Shown here: piece after piece, positions 43,979-52,815 of the stretch
Layout: the number at the start of each line of letters is the position of its first letter
Numbering within the stretch: position 1 is the first letter of the stretch
Source: Ruania halotolerans
GTDB taxonomy: Bacteria; Actinomycetota; Actinomycetes; Actinomycetales; Beutenbergiaceae
DNA length: 64,000 bases
Reading direction: 5' to 3'
Assembly (NCBI RefSeq): GCF_021049285.1
Contig: NZ_CP088017.1
Location: forward strand, 992,001-1,056,000
Made by a program: the position numbers and the translations under genes
The notes under the pieces: model-generated
Databases searched by the model: none
The model's input: the letters and a program-made list of their open reading frames with translations, nothing else
Told to the model about the DNA's origin: nothing

Positions 43979-46203
43979 CGGTCTGCCTCCTGAGTTCCGG
44001 CGATCCCGGTCAGCTCGAGTTCGGAGTGCCGCAGGCACGCGGTCCGGTGCCTGCCGAAGTCGTCCTGGCCGTCGACCACGTCGGCCGTCGGCACCAGCGC
44101 AGGTGCCGCCCCGTCACACAGGCCGGCGACGGCGTGGCGACAGCGGGTGTGGAAGAAGCACCCGGCCGGGCGGTCGATCGGGTCGGGGAGATCGTCGGAG
44201 AGCCGGATGCGGCGGCCCTCGCCGCGGCGCGCAGGATCGGCGATCGGGACGGCGGAGAGCAGGGCCTCGGTGTAGGGGTGCTGTGGGTCGTCGAAGACCT
44301 GCCGGGTGTCGGCGACCTCCACCACCTTCCCGAGGTACATGACGGCAACCCGGTCGCAGACAGACTGCACGACCGACAGGTCGTGGGAGATGAAGAGATA
44401 GGTGAGGTCCAGCTCGTCCTGCAGGTCCTGCAGCAGGTTGAGGATTTGCGCCCGGACGGAGACGTCGAGCGCGGAGACTGCTTCGTCGGCGACGACGAGC
44501 TTCGGCTCGAGGATCAGCGCGCGTGCGATGTTCACCCGCTGGCGCTGACCTCCGGAGAAGGCGTGCGGGTAGCGGTCCATGTAGTCCGGTGACAACCCCA
44601 CACGCCGCAGCATCTGAGCGACGCGGTCCTGCAGTTCCGAGCCGGTGGCCACGCGATGGGTGACGAGTGGCTCACCGATGATCTGCCCCAGCGTCATCCG
44701 GGGATTGAGCGAGGAGAACGGGTCCTGGAAGATCATCCGCACCTCACGCTGGTGAGATCGCAGGTCCCCGCCGTGCAGTCCAGCCAGGTCGACGACACCG
44801 TCGGAGTTGCGGTAGAGGATCTGCCCCTCGGTGGGGTCCTCGGCCCGCACGATGCACCGCCCGAGCGTCGTCTTCCCGCAACCGGACTCGCCGACTAGGC
44901 CGAGCGTCTCGCCAGGGCGGATGCTCAGGGACACGCCGTCGAGGGCATGCACATCGGCGCGGTGGCGGTTGAGGAACCCCGAACGCACGGGGAATCGCAT
45001 GGAGACCTCGCGCACCTCCAGTAGCGGCGCAGACTCCGTCAAGTCTTTCCCCGCGGCACTGGTGACGTTCTCCGCGTTGGCGCGCTCCGCCGTCGTGGGG
45101 GTGGCTTCCTGGCGGAGGGTGGGAAGCCCCAGCTCGACCTCGGACCCGAGCGCCTCGGGGTCCCACCGGTGACACTCGATCAGGCGGGCGCCATCGTCAA
45201 GGGTGCGTGGCGCCGCCACCTCGCACAGGCCAGCCACTGCGACATCGCACCGTGGGTGGAAGCTGCAGCCGGTCGGCCGGTGGGCGCCGTGAGGGACGGT
45301 GCCGCGGATCGTGGTCAGGCGTCCGGCGCTGCGCCGAGTGTGTCCCAGGGTCGGGATGGACCCCATCAACGCACGCGTGTAAGGGTGGCGCGGATTCTCG
45401 AAGATCTCCTCCACGGTCCCCTGCTCGACCACCCGGCCCAGGTACATCACGGCCACCTCGTCGGCGATCTCCGCCACGACGCCCAGGTCGTGGGTGATGA
45501 ACAGCACCGACATCCCAGTCTCGTCCTGGAGTTCGCGGAACAGGTCGAGGATGCGGGCCTGGATGGTGACGTCCAGTGCGGTGGTCGGCTCGTCGGCGAT
45601 GAGCAGGGTCGGATCGCCGGCGAGCGCCATCGCGATCATCACTCTCTGGCACATGCCGCCCGACATCTGCCACGGGTAGGCATCGACCCGTGTGTGCGGT
45701 TTCGGGATGCCGACTCGGGTCAGCAGCTCGACCGCGCGCTCGCGAGCCTGCTGCTTGCTCATGCCCTGGTGCAGGCGCAGCATCTCCCCGAGTTGGGCTC
45801 CGACGGTGTACATCGGGGAGAGTGAGGCGATCGGTTCCTGGAACACCATTCCGATCTCCTGTGCACGCACGTGCCGGATGTCGGCGCCCTTGGGGTCCAT
45901 GGCGGCCAGGTCCACGTGCCCCAGAGTGGGGCTGTTCCACCAGACGTGGCCGGCGTTGACGTGCCCGGGATGGTCCACCAGGCCGAGTACGGACCGGGCG
46001 GTGACGGACTTGCCGCAGCCGGACTCGCCGACGATGCATACGGTCTTGCCGGCCGGGACGGTCAGATCGACGCCGTGCACGGCCTGCACCATGCCGTCCC
46101 GGGTGGCGAACTGCGTGTGTAGCCCGCTGAGCTCGAGCAGTGGGTGCCCGGGGTGATGTCCGACGGCGTCCGTCGCCATGGTCGTGGCACTTTCAGTGGT
46201 CAT
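43975..46203 (-). CDS. fused double ATPase of a Dpp/Opp-type ABC importer
   Basis: 742 residues, i.e. DppD-like and DppF-like subunits in one chain. The first ATPase has [13 protein letters not shown], signature MSGGMCQRV and [14 protein letters not shown]. The second (from about residue 420) has [22 protein letters not shown] and [14 protein letters not shown]. Each ends with the oligopeptide-transporter C-terminal domain and its Cys-rich block ([32 protein letters not shown]), as in subunits that bind an iron-sulphur or metal site. The ATG lies four bases after the permease stop. In this locus the ligand is more likely an oligosaccharide than a peptide, as known for several bacterial Opp-class systems. 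Confidence 0.93.
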   Translation of the reverse strand: MTTESATTMATDAVGHHPGHPLLELSGLHTQFATRDGMVQAVHGVDLTVPAGKTVCIVGESGCGKSVTARSVLGLVDHPGHVNAGHVWWNSPTLGHVDLAAMDPKGADIRHVRAQEIGMVFQEPIASLSPMYTVGAQLGEMLRLHQGMSKQQARERAVELLTRVGIPKPHTRVDAYPWQMSGGMCQRVMIAMALAGDPTLLIADEPTTALDVTIQARILDLFRELQDETGMSVLFITHDLGVVAEIADEVAVMYLGRVVEQGTVEEIFENPRHPYTRALMGSIPTLGHTRRSAGRLTTIRGTVPHGAHRPTGCSFHPRCDVAVAGLCEVAAPRTLDDGARLIECHRWDPEALGSEVELGLPTLRQEATPTTAERANAENVTSAAGKDLTESAPLLEVREVSMRFPVRSGFLNRHRADVHALDGVSLSIRPGETLGLVGESGCGKTTLGRCIVRAEDPTEGQILYRNSDGVVDLAGLHGGDLRSHQREVRMIFQDPFSSLNPRMTLGQIIGEPLVTHRVATGSELQDRVAQMLRRVGLSPDYMDRYPHAFSGGQRQRVNIARALILEPKLVVADEAVSALDVSVRAQILNLLQDLQDELDLTYLFISHDLSVVQSVCDRVAVMYLGKVVEVADTRQVFDDPQHPYTEALLSAVPIADPARRGEGRRIRLSDDLPDPIDRPAGCFFHTRCRHAVAGLCDGAAPALVPTADVVDGQDDFGRHRTACLRHSELELTGIAGTQEADR

Positions 46204-46207
46204 GGGG

Positions 46208-47380
46208 TCAGCTCCGGTAGGGGTCGGCGGCGTCGCGCAGACCGTCGCCGACGAAGTTGAGGGACAGGACGGCGAGGACCACGGCCAGGCCGGGCAGGAG
46301 CAGCCAGGGAGCGTCCTGCAGCACGCGGAAGTTCTGTGCCTGTTCCAGCAGCACACCCCAGGAGATGGTCGGGGCCCGCAGCCCGAGCCCGAGGAAGGAC
46401 AGCGAGGTCTCGGCAAGGATCATCGCGGGGATGGACAGGGTGAGTGAGGCGATCAGGTGGCTGGAGAAGGAGGGCAGCATGTGCCGGAAGATCACTCGCC
46501 TGCCACGTGCGCCGTCGAGCCGGGCCGAGACCACGAACTCCTCGGTGCGTAGCGAGAGGAACCGGCCGCGGACGACCCGGGCGAGGTCGGTCCAGGCCAC
46601 CAGCGCCAGGATGATCGTGATCGCGAAGTAGCGCTGTGTCGTTCCCCAGTCGCGGGGGAGCGCGGCTGCCAGGCCGAGCCAGAGCGGGAGGGTCGGCAGG
46701 GACATGAAGAATTCCACCGCCCGCTGGATCAGGGTATCGGTGCGGCCTCCGACATAGCCGGAGATTCCTCCGAGCGTCACGCCCAGGCCGAACGCGAGAG
46801 CGACGCCCACAAGGCCGATCGTCATCGAGATCCTTGTGCCGTGGATGATCATCGAGAATAGGTCGCGGCCGAGCCGGTCAGCACCGAGCAGGTAGACCGC
46901 GTCCTCCGCATCGGTGGGGCCGATGAGGTGGCGGTCCCAGGTGACCGGCCCGATCACCGTGTACGGATCCCCCTCGACGAAGAAGCCCAGGTCGATGCGA
47001 TCGTCCGGGTTCTCTGTATGGGTCAGGGCGAAGGTGTCGGGATCCTGCTCGAGCTCGTAGCCGTAGACGTGCAGGCCCCAGTCGCCGTCACTGACCAGGT
47101 GGAGCTGCTGCGGTGGTGCGTAGATGTAATCCGAGTCGAACGTGCTGGAGGAGTAGGGCGCCAGGAACGGTGCGAACAGGGCGACCGAGTAGAAGATGAT
47201 CAGACCCGCCAGGCCGATCATGGCGAGCCGGTGGGAGCGGAACCGCCACCACACCAGTTGCCATTGGCTGGCGCGATCCTTGTCCCGCGCCTGCGGCGGT
47301 TCGGTGTCCTCGTGCGGCGTGAGCGCTCCGGGTGTGGCGGTGGCGGGGTTGTCGACGTCGGGGATCGTGGGGTGTGTCAT
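46208..47380 (-). CDS. Dpp/Opp-type ABC transporter permease (DppC-like)
   Basis: 390-residue membrane protein. A Pro/Thr-rich cytosolic N-terminus precedes the first helix (LAMIGLAGLIIFYSVALF). An extended external loop (about residues 85-165) carries the family motif YLLGADRLGRDLFSMIIHGT. The EAA-type loop is SARLDGARGRRVIFRHMLP. It ends LNFVGDGLRDAADPYR, the DppC signature. The ATG at 47380 overlaps the DppB stop by four bases. The loop is longer than in most DppC proteins. Confidence 0.93.
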   Translation of the reverse strand: MTHPTIPDVDNPATATPGALTPHEDTEPPQARDKDRASQWQLVWWRFRSHRLAMIGLAGLIIFYSVALFAPFLAPYSSSTFDSDYIYAPPQQLHLVSDGDWGLHVYGYELEQDPDTFALTHTENPDDRIDLGFFVEGDPYTVIGPVTWDRHLIGPTDAEDAVYLLGADRLGRDLFSMIIHGTRISMTIGLVGVALAFGLGVTLGGISGYVGGRTDTLIQRAVEFFMSLPTLPLWLGLAAALPRDWGTTQRYFAITIILALVAWTDLARVVRGRFLSLRTEEFVVSARLDGARGRRVIFRHMLPSFSSHLIASLTLSIPAMILAETSLSFLGLGLRAPTISWGVLLEQAQNFRVLQDAPWLLLPGLAVVLAVLSLNFVGDGLRDAADPYRS

Positions 47381-48369
47381 CGGGCACCGAGCCTCACTCG
47401 CGGGTCGAGCCGCGCCAGAAGGATGTCGGACAGGAGGGTGCCGACCACGGTCAGCACGCTGACGATGAGGATGATCGCGCCGGCGAGGTACATGTCCTGG
47501 CTGCGCAGGGCGCGCAGTAGCAGCGGCCCGGTGGTGGGCAGGGACAGCACCTGGGAGACGATGATCTCTCCGGAGACGAGGGCGGGCAGGACCCAGCCGA
47601 TCGTGGACAGGAACGGGTTGACCGCGACACGGAGCGGGTACTTGAGCAGGATCCGCCGTTCGGTCAGGCCATGGGCACGGGCGGCGACCACATACGGCTT
47701 GCGCAGCTCGTCCAGGAGGTTGGCCCGCAGGACTCGGACGAGACCGGCCGTCCCAGCCGTGCCGAGCACCACCATCGGTATCCATAGGTGGCCCAGCAGG
47801 TCGAGGAACTTCCCGAAGCTCCAGGGAGCAGAGGCGTACTCGTCCGAGAACAGGCCACCTACCGGCTGCCCGAACACCGTCAGCGCGATGTACATCAGCG
47901 CCAGCGCGAGCAGGAAGTTCGGAATCGCGACGCCGAGGAAGGCGATCGTGGTGGCCACGTAGTCGCCGATGGAGTACTGCTTGACGGCGGAGAAGATGCC
48001 GATCGGGAAAGCGATCGCCCAGGTGAACAGCAGGGTGGAGAACGTCAGCAGCATGGTGAACGGGAGCGTGCTGCCGAGCAGATAACCGACCGGCCGGTTC
48101 CACTGGAAAGAGTGACCGAAGTCGCCGTGGAAGACGATGTTGGAGATCCAGGTCCAGTACTGCACGTAGAAGGGCTGGTCCAGACCGTAGCGGTCCCGGA
48201 GCGCTTCGATCGTGGCGGCGTCCATGGACTGACCGTCCGCCTCCATCTGGGCGATCATCGTGGTGATGTAGTCGCCTGGCGGAAGCTGGATGATCGCGAA
48301 CGCGACGATTGAGATCAAGATCAGCGTCGGCACCATGTACAGGAGCCTGCGGCCGATGAAGGTCAGCAT
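47377..48369 (-). CDS. Dpp/Opp-type ABC transporter permease (DppB-like)
   Basis: 330-residue membrane protein starting MLTFIGRRLLYMVPTLILI, typical of DppB/OppB. LRDRYGLDQPFYVQYWTW and DFGHSFQWNRPV are family blocks. The EAA loop is KPYVVAARAHGLTERRIL. It pairs with the DppC-like subunit through a 4-base gene overlap. Upstream, a hairpin separates it from the binding-protein gene. Confidence 0.94.
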   Translation of the reverse strand: MLTFIGRRLLYMVPTLILISIVAFAIIQLPPGDYITTMIAQMEADGQSMDAATIEALRDRYGLDQPFYVQYWTWISNIVFHGDFGHSFQWNRPVGYLLGSTLPFTMLLTFSTLLFTWAIAFPIGIFSAVKQYSIGDYVATTIAFLGVAIPNFLLALALMYIALTVFGQPVGGLFSDEYASAPWSFGKFLDLLGHLWIPMVVLGTAGTAGLVRVLRANLLDELRKPYVVAARAHGLTERRILLKYPLRVAVNPFLSTIGWVLPALVSGEIIVSQVLSLPTTGPLLLRALRSQDMYLAGAIILIVSVLTVVGTLLSDILLARLDPRVRLGAR

Positions 48370-48417
48370 CGAGAGGACCTCTTTCGTATGGCCTGGTCGT
48401 CTGTCAGGGACGGCCAG

Positions 48418-48454
48418 CCGGTCGGACGCCGCGCTGCGAGCGACGTCCGACCGG
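48418..48454 (-). other. intercistronic hairpin after the second binding-protein gene
   Basis: Arms CCGGTCGGACG (48418-48428) and CGTCCGACCGG (48444-48454) form a perfect 11-pair stem with a 15-base loop, nine bases past the binding-protein stop on the minus strand. It lies in the same relative position as the palindrome at 29970 in the galactoside operon. Confidence 0.75.
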
Positions 48455-48462
48455 GTCGGGTG

Positions 48463-50475
48463 CTACTGAGCGAGGTAGTACTGCTCAGGGTTGGACAACG
48501 CTGGTGTCTTGACGCGGTAGCTGTCCGGGATGGTGGACGGCACGTTGTGGAAGTCATTGCTGACGATCCCGTAGCCGGCCCCGGGACGGACCGTCCCAAT
48601 GTGGTAGAACTCCTCGGCCGTGATCTGCAGGAGCTGCTCCATCAGGTTCTGCTGCCCATCGGCGTCGGCGGTGCGGAGCAGCTCGTCATACAGTTCGAAC
48701 TGTTCCTGCGTGGCCGCCGGAGGCTCTGCACCGTCTTCTCCGCCGGTGGTGTACCACTGCGCCCAGAGAGAGGCGAAGTCCGAACGGTCGGAGAGTGGTG
48801 CGTACCAGTACGGGTTCTGCGTCACGTCAGTACCGCCACCGGCCAGCCAGACCACGGCGTCGAAGTTGTTGCTGCGACGACGCTCCTCGAAGAGCGAACG
48901 GTCCATGGGATCGGGTGTCATCGTGATGCCGACATCGGCCCAGTCGTCCGAGATCAGTGCTAGGGCGTCCTCGAAACCGGGTAGGCCCGCGTGCTCGACC
49001 GAGAACGCGATCGGTTCCCCATCGGGGCCCAGCCGCCGTCCCTCGGAGTCACGCTCGGCGTAGCCGGCGTCGTCGAGGTATTGGTTCGCCAAGTCGACGT
49101 CGAATTCGGTGTATTGGGTGGCCATCTCCTCGTCGTAGAAGGGTGAGGTCGGCTGCGGGGACACCTGCGACGGCGTTCCCTGCCGTTGGTACACCGTGTT
49201 GACCAGTTCGTCGCGGTCGATAGCGTGGGAGAGACCGACGCGGAAATCGCGATTCGTGAAGATCTCGCGCATCTGGTCGTCTTCGTGGGTGAGGTTGAAC
49301 ATCACGACGAGCTCGTTGGCTAGCCCAGGAGCCAGCTCGAAAAAGTCGTAGTTGCCCTCGGGGCGTGCCTCGGCCAGTACTGGCTTATTCGCCGGCTCGT
49401 TGAAGTGCCGTGAGTGCATATCGATGTCACCCTGCATCGCAGCGGCGAGCATGACCTCGGGCTCGTTCATCACGGTGTAGCGCACCGCGTCGAGGTAGGG
49501 CAGCTGGTTTCCCGCAGTGTCGATCTTGAAGTAGTACGGGTTGCGCTCGGCTTCCACGCGGGACCCCGTACCGAGCGGCTCGGTGATCACCCACGGATTC
49601 ATCACCGGAAAGTCGGTGTTCGTGTTGTAGTCGAACTTGGCGGCGAGCAGATCCTGCCAGCTGTCGTAGCCCTCGGACTGGACGAGGTCATCGAGATCGT
49701 CGTTGTACTGCGGGAGGTACTCCTCGAGGTAGTGACGCGGCGCGATCAGGGTGTTTGCCCCGGCGCCACCGCTCGCCATCGAGGAAAGGAACATCCCGTT
49801 GGGCTGGGCGAAGGCGATGGTGAAGGTGTAGTCGTCCTCGACCTGCAGAGTGGCGAGCTCGCCGTCATGCATCAGAGGTCCGGCGCCCAGGCCGCGGATC
49901 GAGGCCAGGTCCTCATCCGTCCACAGGTCGTTGAAGGCGAACTCGATGTCTGCCGTGGTGAACGGCTCACCGTCGGACCAGCGCATGCCCTCGCGCAGGG
50001 TGAAGGTGAACTCCTGGCCGTCCTCGCTCACCTCGTATCCAGCGGCGATGTTGGGGATCACTTCCGCGTCGCCGGGCGCCCCGGTCCAGTCCGAGGCCCA
50101 GCGGACCAGGCCCTCGTAGCCGATCGTCAGGTCCAGCCACACCTCGTCGCCGGGACCAGTCGTGGCGGTGCGCCACGTGCCCCCGTACTGGCCGATCTGT
50201 TCCGTGGGCTCGACGACCAGAGGATCCGCAGGGAGTCGTTCCTCCACTGGTGGGAGTTCGCCCGATTCCACGAGTTCCGTAAGCATCGGGGCCTCGCCAC
50301 TGCTGGCTGGTTCGCCAGCTGAGCTCTCGCGTGGATCGTCCACAGGTTCACCGGTGCAGGCAGCGAGCAGCGCTGCAGTCGCGGTCAGTGCGGTGGCTGC
50401 AACAACGCGCCGGCGGCCCACGAGACCACGGGGGCGTGCGGCCGGTTGGCCGCCAGATGGTCGAAGTCGTGTCAT
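48463..50475 (-). CDS. ABC transporter substrate-binding lipoprotein, family 5
   Basis: 670 residues. The signal has an Arg cluster (GRRRVVAAT) and lipobox LLAAC (Cys 40), so it is a lipoprotein. The mature protein is a large Opp/Dpp-type binder: WLDLTIGYEGLVRW, EDGQEFTFTLREGMRWSDGEP, and FRVGLSHAIDRDELVNTVYQ. The length is at the upper end of the family, matching oligosaccharide-binding members. First gene of the minus-strand transporter/catabolism operon. ATG with GAGAGG upstream. Confidence 0.93.
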   Translation of the reverse strand: MTRLRPSGGQPAARPRGLVGRRRVVAATALTATAALLAACTGEPVDDPRESSAGEPASSGEAPMLTELVESGELPPVEERLPADPLVVEPTEQIGQYGGTWRTATTGPGDEVWLDLTIGYEGLVRWASDWTGAPGDAEVIPNIAAGYEVSEDGQEFTFTLREGMRWSDGEPFTTADIEFAFNDLWTDEDLASIRGLGAGPLMHDGELATLQVEDDYTFTIAFAQPNGMFLSSMASGGAGANTLIAPRHYLEEYLPQYNDDLDDLVQSEGYDSWQDLLAAKFDYNTNTDFPVMNPWVITEPLGTGSRVEAERNPYYFKIDTAGNQLPYLDAVRYTVMNEPEVMLAAAMQGDIDMHSRHFNEPANKPVLAEARPEGNYDFFELAPGLANELVVMFNLTHEDDQMREIFTNRDFRVGLSHAIDRDELVNTVYQRQGTPSQVSPQPTSPFYDEEMATQYTEFDVDLANQYLDDAGYAERDSEGRRLGPDGEPIAFSVEHAGLPGFEDALALISDDWADVGITMTPDPMDRSLFEERRRSNNFDAVVWLAGGGTDVTQNPYWYAPLSDRSDFASLWAQWYTTGGEDGAEPPAATQEQFELYDELLRTADADGQQNLMEQLLQITAEEFYHIGTVRPGAGYGIVSNDFHNVPSTIPDSYRVKTPALSNPEQYYLAQ

Positions 50476-50641
50476 GTCGGGCCTCTCTCCTCGTCGAGTT
50501 CGGGTCGAACAGCCGCCGCCGGAATCGCTGACCGATCGTCGCGATCGTCGTCATCGCTGGACGCGGTTGGGCACGGCGGCCTTGGTGACCTTCACTATGC
50601 CGAGCGCATTCGGCGTGACTCCATAGACCCGTTACCGCCTA

Positions 50642-50656
50642 TTTGCACAAATCGCT
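50642..50656. promoter_or_regulatory. 15-base motif shared with 43118, copy 2
   Basis: TTTGCACAAATCGCT lies in the 234-base gap upstream of the family 5 binding-protein gene, 166 bases before its ATG. The match to the copy at 43118 (TTTGCACnnATCGCT) suggests a binding site of the locus regulator. An additional weak inverted repeat GCCGA-N6-TCGGC is at 50599-50614. Confidence 0.45.
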
Positions 50657-50709
50657 GACGACGTTCGGCCATCGAAGCAGGGTGTTGTCCCCGGTGCAAG
50701 CTCTGGATG

Positions 50710-51291
50710 TCAGCGGGAACGGATGACGCGAGCCGGTACCCCGACGGCGAGACTGTTCGGCGGAATGTCCGAAGTCACCACCGCTCCCGCTCCGATGACG
50801 CTGCCGTGACCTATGCGGACGCCAGCCATCACGCTGACGCGCCCAGCCAGCCAGACATCGTCCTCGATCGTGATCGGGGCCGGTTCGACACCCTGGGTAT
50901 GGATCGGGGCACCGGGCGCGAAGCGATGGTTCGCCGCGATGAGCATCACGTGCGGGGCGATCCGGACGCCGTCGCCGATCCAGATCTGCCCGCTTGGGTC
51001 TGCCCGGGTGCCGTAGCCCACGAGCACGGCATAGGCCTGCACGGAGCAGTCCTCACCCAGCCGGACGTTGCCTTGCACGACGGCGCCGGGTGCCACCGCG
51101 GCCCGCTCGCCCAGCACGATCTCGCCCCCTCGCGGGTGGATCCGCGCCTCGGGGTGGATCCGTACTGAGCCAGGTGCCGTGACGTGCTTGTGCCGGCGCA
51201 TGCCTTGTCGACCGAGCCAGAGGAGGGCGCTCTGCCGCAGGCCGCGCGGTGGCAGCGAACTGTGTCCGCCGTCCAGGAGTCTCCAGCTCAT
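50710..51291 (-). CDS. hexapeptide-repeat acyltransferase
   Basis: 193 residues. The left-handed beta-helix repeats run from about residue 45 ([20 protein letters not shown]) to [13 protein letters not shown]-like [13 protein letters not shown] at the end, as in WcaF/maltose acetyltransferase relatives. The catalytic His is probably in IAANHRF. These enzymes O-acetylate sugars from acetyl-CoA. The ATG overlaps the PD40 gene stop by four bases. In a polysaccharide-degradation locus it may modify a sugar intermediate, or be unrelated cell-surface machinery. Confidence 0.88.
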   Translation of the reverse strand: MSWRLLDGGHSSLPPRGLRQSALLWLGRQGMRRHKHVTAPGSVRIHPEARIHPRGGEIVLGERAAVAPGAVVQGNVRLGEDCSVQAYAVLVGYGTRADPSGQIWIGDGVRIAPHVMLIAANHRFAPGAPIHTQGVEPAPITIEDDVWLAGRVSVMAGVRIGHGSVIGAGAVVTSDIPPNSLAVGVPARVIRSR

Positions 51292-52526
51292 TGCGGAACC
51301 GCGATCTCGATCAGTGCTGCGTCGCGTCCGGGCAGGCGGTTGCATAGGACTGCGCCCCCGCTGGGGTGGAACACCGGGTGCGCGTCGATCCGATGGGGCG
51401 ATCGGCCTGGCGGATAGTCGCTGCCGCTGCTGAGCGGGAGGGGTGTGGTGGCGAGCACCTGCCCGTTCTCGCGGGAGATGAAGCAGACGCGGCCGTCGGG
51501 TGGGTAGTGGTCGGTGACGATCAGGTCGGGGTCGGTGGGGCTCACGCTCGGGTGGCCGCCTGAGCTGTGCGAGCTGATTCGCCGGTACCCACTGCCGTCG
51601 TAGCGCACCTCGGCCAGGCACATTGCATCGGGATCGTCCGGGTCTGGGCCGTATCCGATGAGGCGCTCGTTGTCGGGCTGCCAGGACCAGTGCACCCCAC
51701 GCCGTCCGTGGGACAGGCTGACGGGCACATGTAGGTCGGTCAGGTCGCTTCGCAGCGTGACGACGTCCTTGATGCGTGGCTCGCCGCGGTCAGCGGGAAC
51801 GCCGTTGTTGCCGTAGAAGAACAGCAGCCGCGAGCCGTCCGGGCTCCACCGAACACAGAAGACGAGCAGGGTGAGTCCGTCGTCGGCGCCCAAGCGGGCA
51901 CGTGCTTCTTCGTCGGCAATGCGGATCCGGTCGCGGTCCGGGTGCTGCGCGAGTACCTCTGCCGCGTTCAGACGCAGCCGGGCGGATGGTGGGTCGAGGC
52001 TGTACTCGAACAGCCCGTGGGCGTCACGCTCCTGGATCGGGACCGGCGAGAGGTCCGGGCGGTAGGAGCCGTGGTGATCGGTGGCCTGGAGCATCCCGAG
52101 CAGTCCTGAGAGCAGCGGACCGTCGTTCGGGGTGCCGCCATCCATCGACCCCTCGACCACGTCCTCGGCGCCGGTCTGCAGGTCGCGGCGGAAGAATCGC
52201 GGTGAGTCCGGCGTGGCCGAGCCGTAGAAGACTGCTGAGCCGTCTGCGCTCCATGTCTGCCACCGCCCGGTGTGGAAGAAGGAGTTGTCTGTCGGGCCGG
52301 TCCCGAACCGGTCCACCTCGTGGCCGTCGGAGTCCAGCACCACGACATGGCTTTCTCCGCGCTCCAGGTCCGCGCCGGCTGCCAGGATCATTCCGCTGCC
52401 GTCCGGGCGGTACGGGCTCACGGTGTAGTAAGCGTGGACCAGCCACAGCCCCGGAACGGAGATCCGGCGTATGATGTCCGCGGGCGGGGCGTTGTGCAGA
52501 TCGGCTGTGTTCACCTCAGTGATCAT
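51288..52526 (-). CDS. PD40/TolB-like beta-propeller protein, possible PL22-type oligouronide lyase
   Basis: 412 residues, no signal peptide. WD40-like blades are visible as [67 protein letters not shown] and [13 protein letters not shown]. The overall architecture and [12 protein letters not shown] near the end recall oligogalacturonate lyase (PL22), whose active site uses His residues and a metal on a seven-bladed propeller. I cannot confirm the metal ligands. The ATG at 52526 has AGGA five bases upstream. Context (lyase, GH105, KduD) supports cleavage of short uronides in the cytosol. Confidence 0.68.
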   Translation of the reverse strand: MITEVNTADLHNAPPADIIRRISVPGLWLVHAYYTVSPYRPDGSGMILAAGADLERGESHVVVLDSDGHEVDRFGTGPTDNSFFHTGRWQTWSADGSAVFYGSATPDSPRFFRRDLQTGAEDVVEGSMDGGTPNDGPLLSGLLGMLQATDHHGSYRPDLSPVPIQERDAHGLFEYSLDPPSARLRLNAAEVLAQHPDRDRIRIADEEARARLGADDGLTLLVFCVRWSPDGSRLLFFYGNNGVPADRGEPRIKDVVTLRSDLTDLHVPVSLSHGRRGVHWSWQPDNERLIGYGPDPDDPDAMCLAEVRYDGSGYRRISSHSSGGHPSVSPTDPDLIVTDHYPPDGRVCFISRENGQVLATTPLPLSSGSDYPPGRSPHRIDAHPVFHPSGGAVLCNRLPGRDAALIEIAVPQ

Positions 52527-52815
52527 GCGTTCCTGGCTGTGCGATGTCCATGGACGGATCCCGGAGCGTTTGCCGCTTCTGCTGCTGGTGTGAGCACCGG
52601 GTACGTCCTGTCCTTTCGGCAGCGATTCATGCAAACCGTCCGGAGCTGCTCAGTGATCAGCATCCATGCTGGCCGGCGGGCGTAGGCCGCAGCGGCCGTG
52701 CGAGACAGCGAACCGGGCTGTCCGAGTAGTTGTCCCAATCGATGACGACGTCCACTCACCGGGGCGTTGCACTCACACCTGGCTGGCATTCGCGCTTGGT
52801 GATATGCGGCCGACG

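Noticed and set aside
46208-50475. Dipeptide transporter named dppABCDF
   Set aside because: Sequence class fits, but the locus is full of uronate enzymes and Opp-class systems often import oligosaccharides, so peptide names would mislead.
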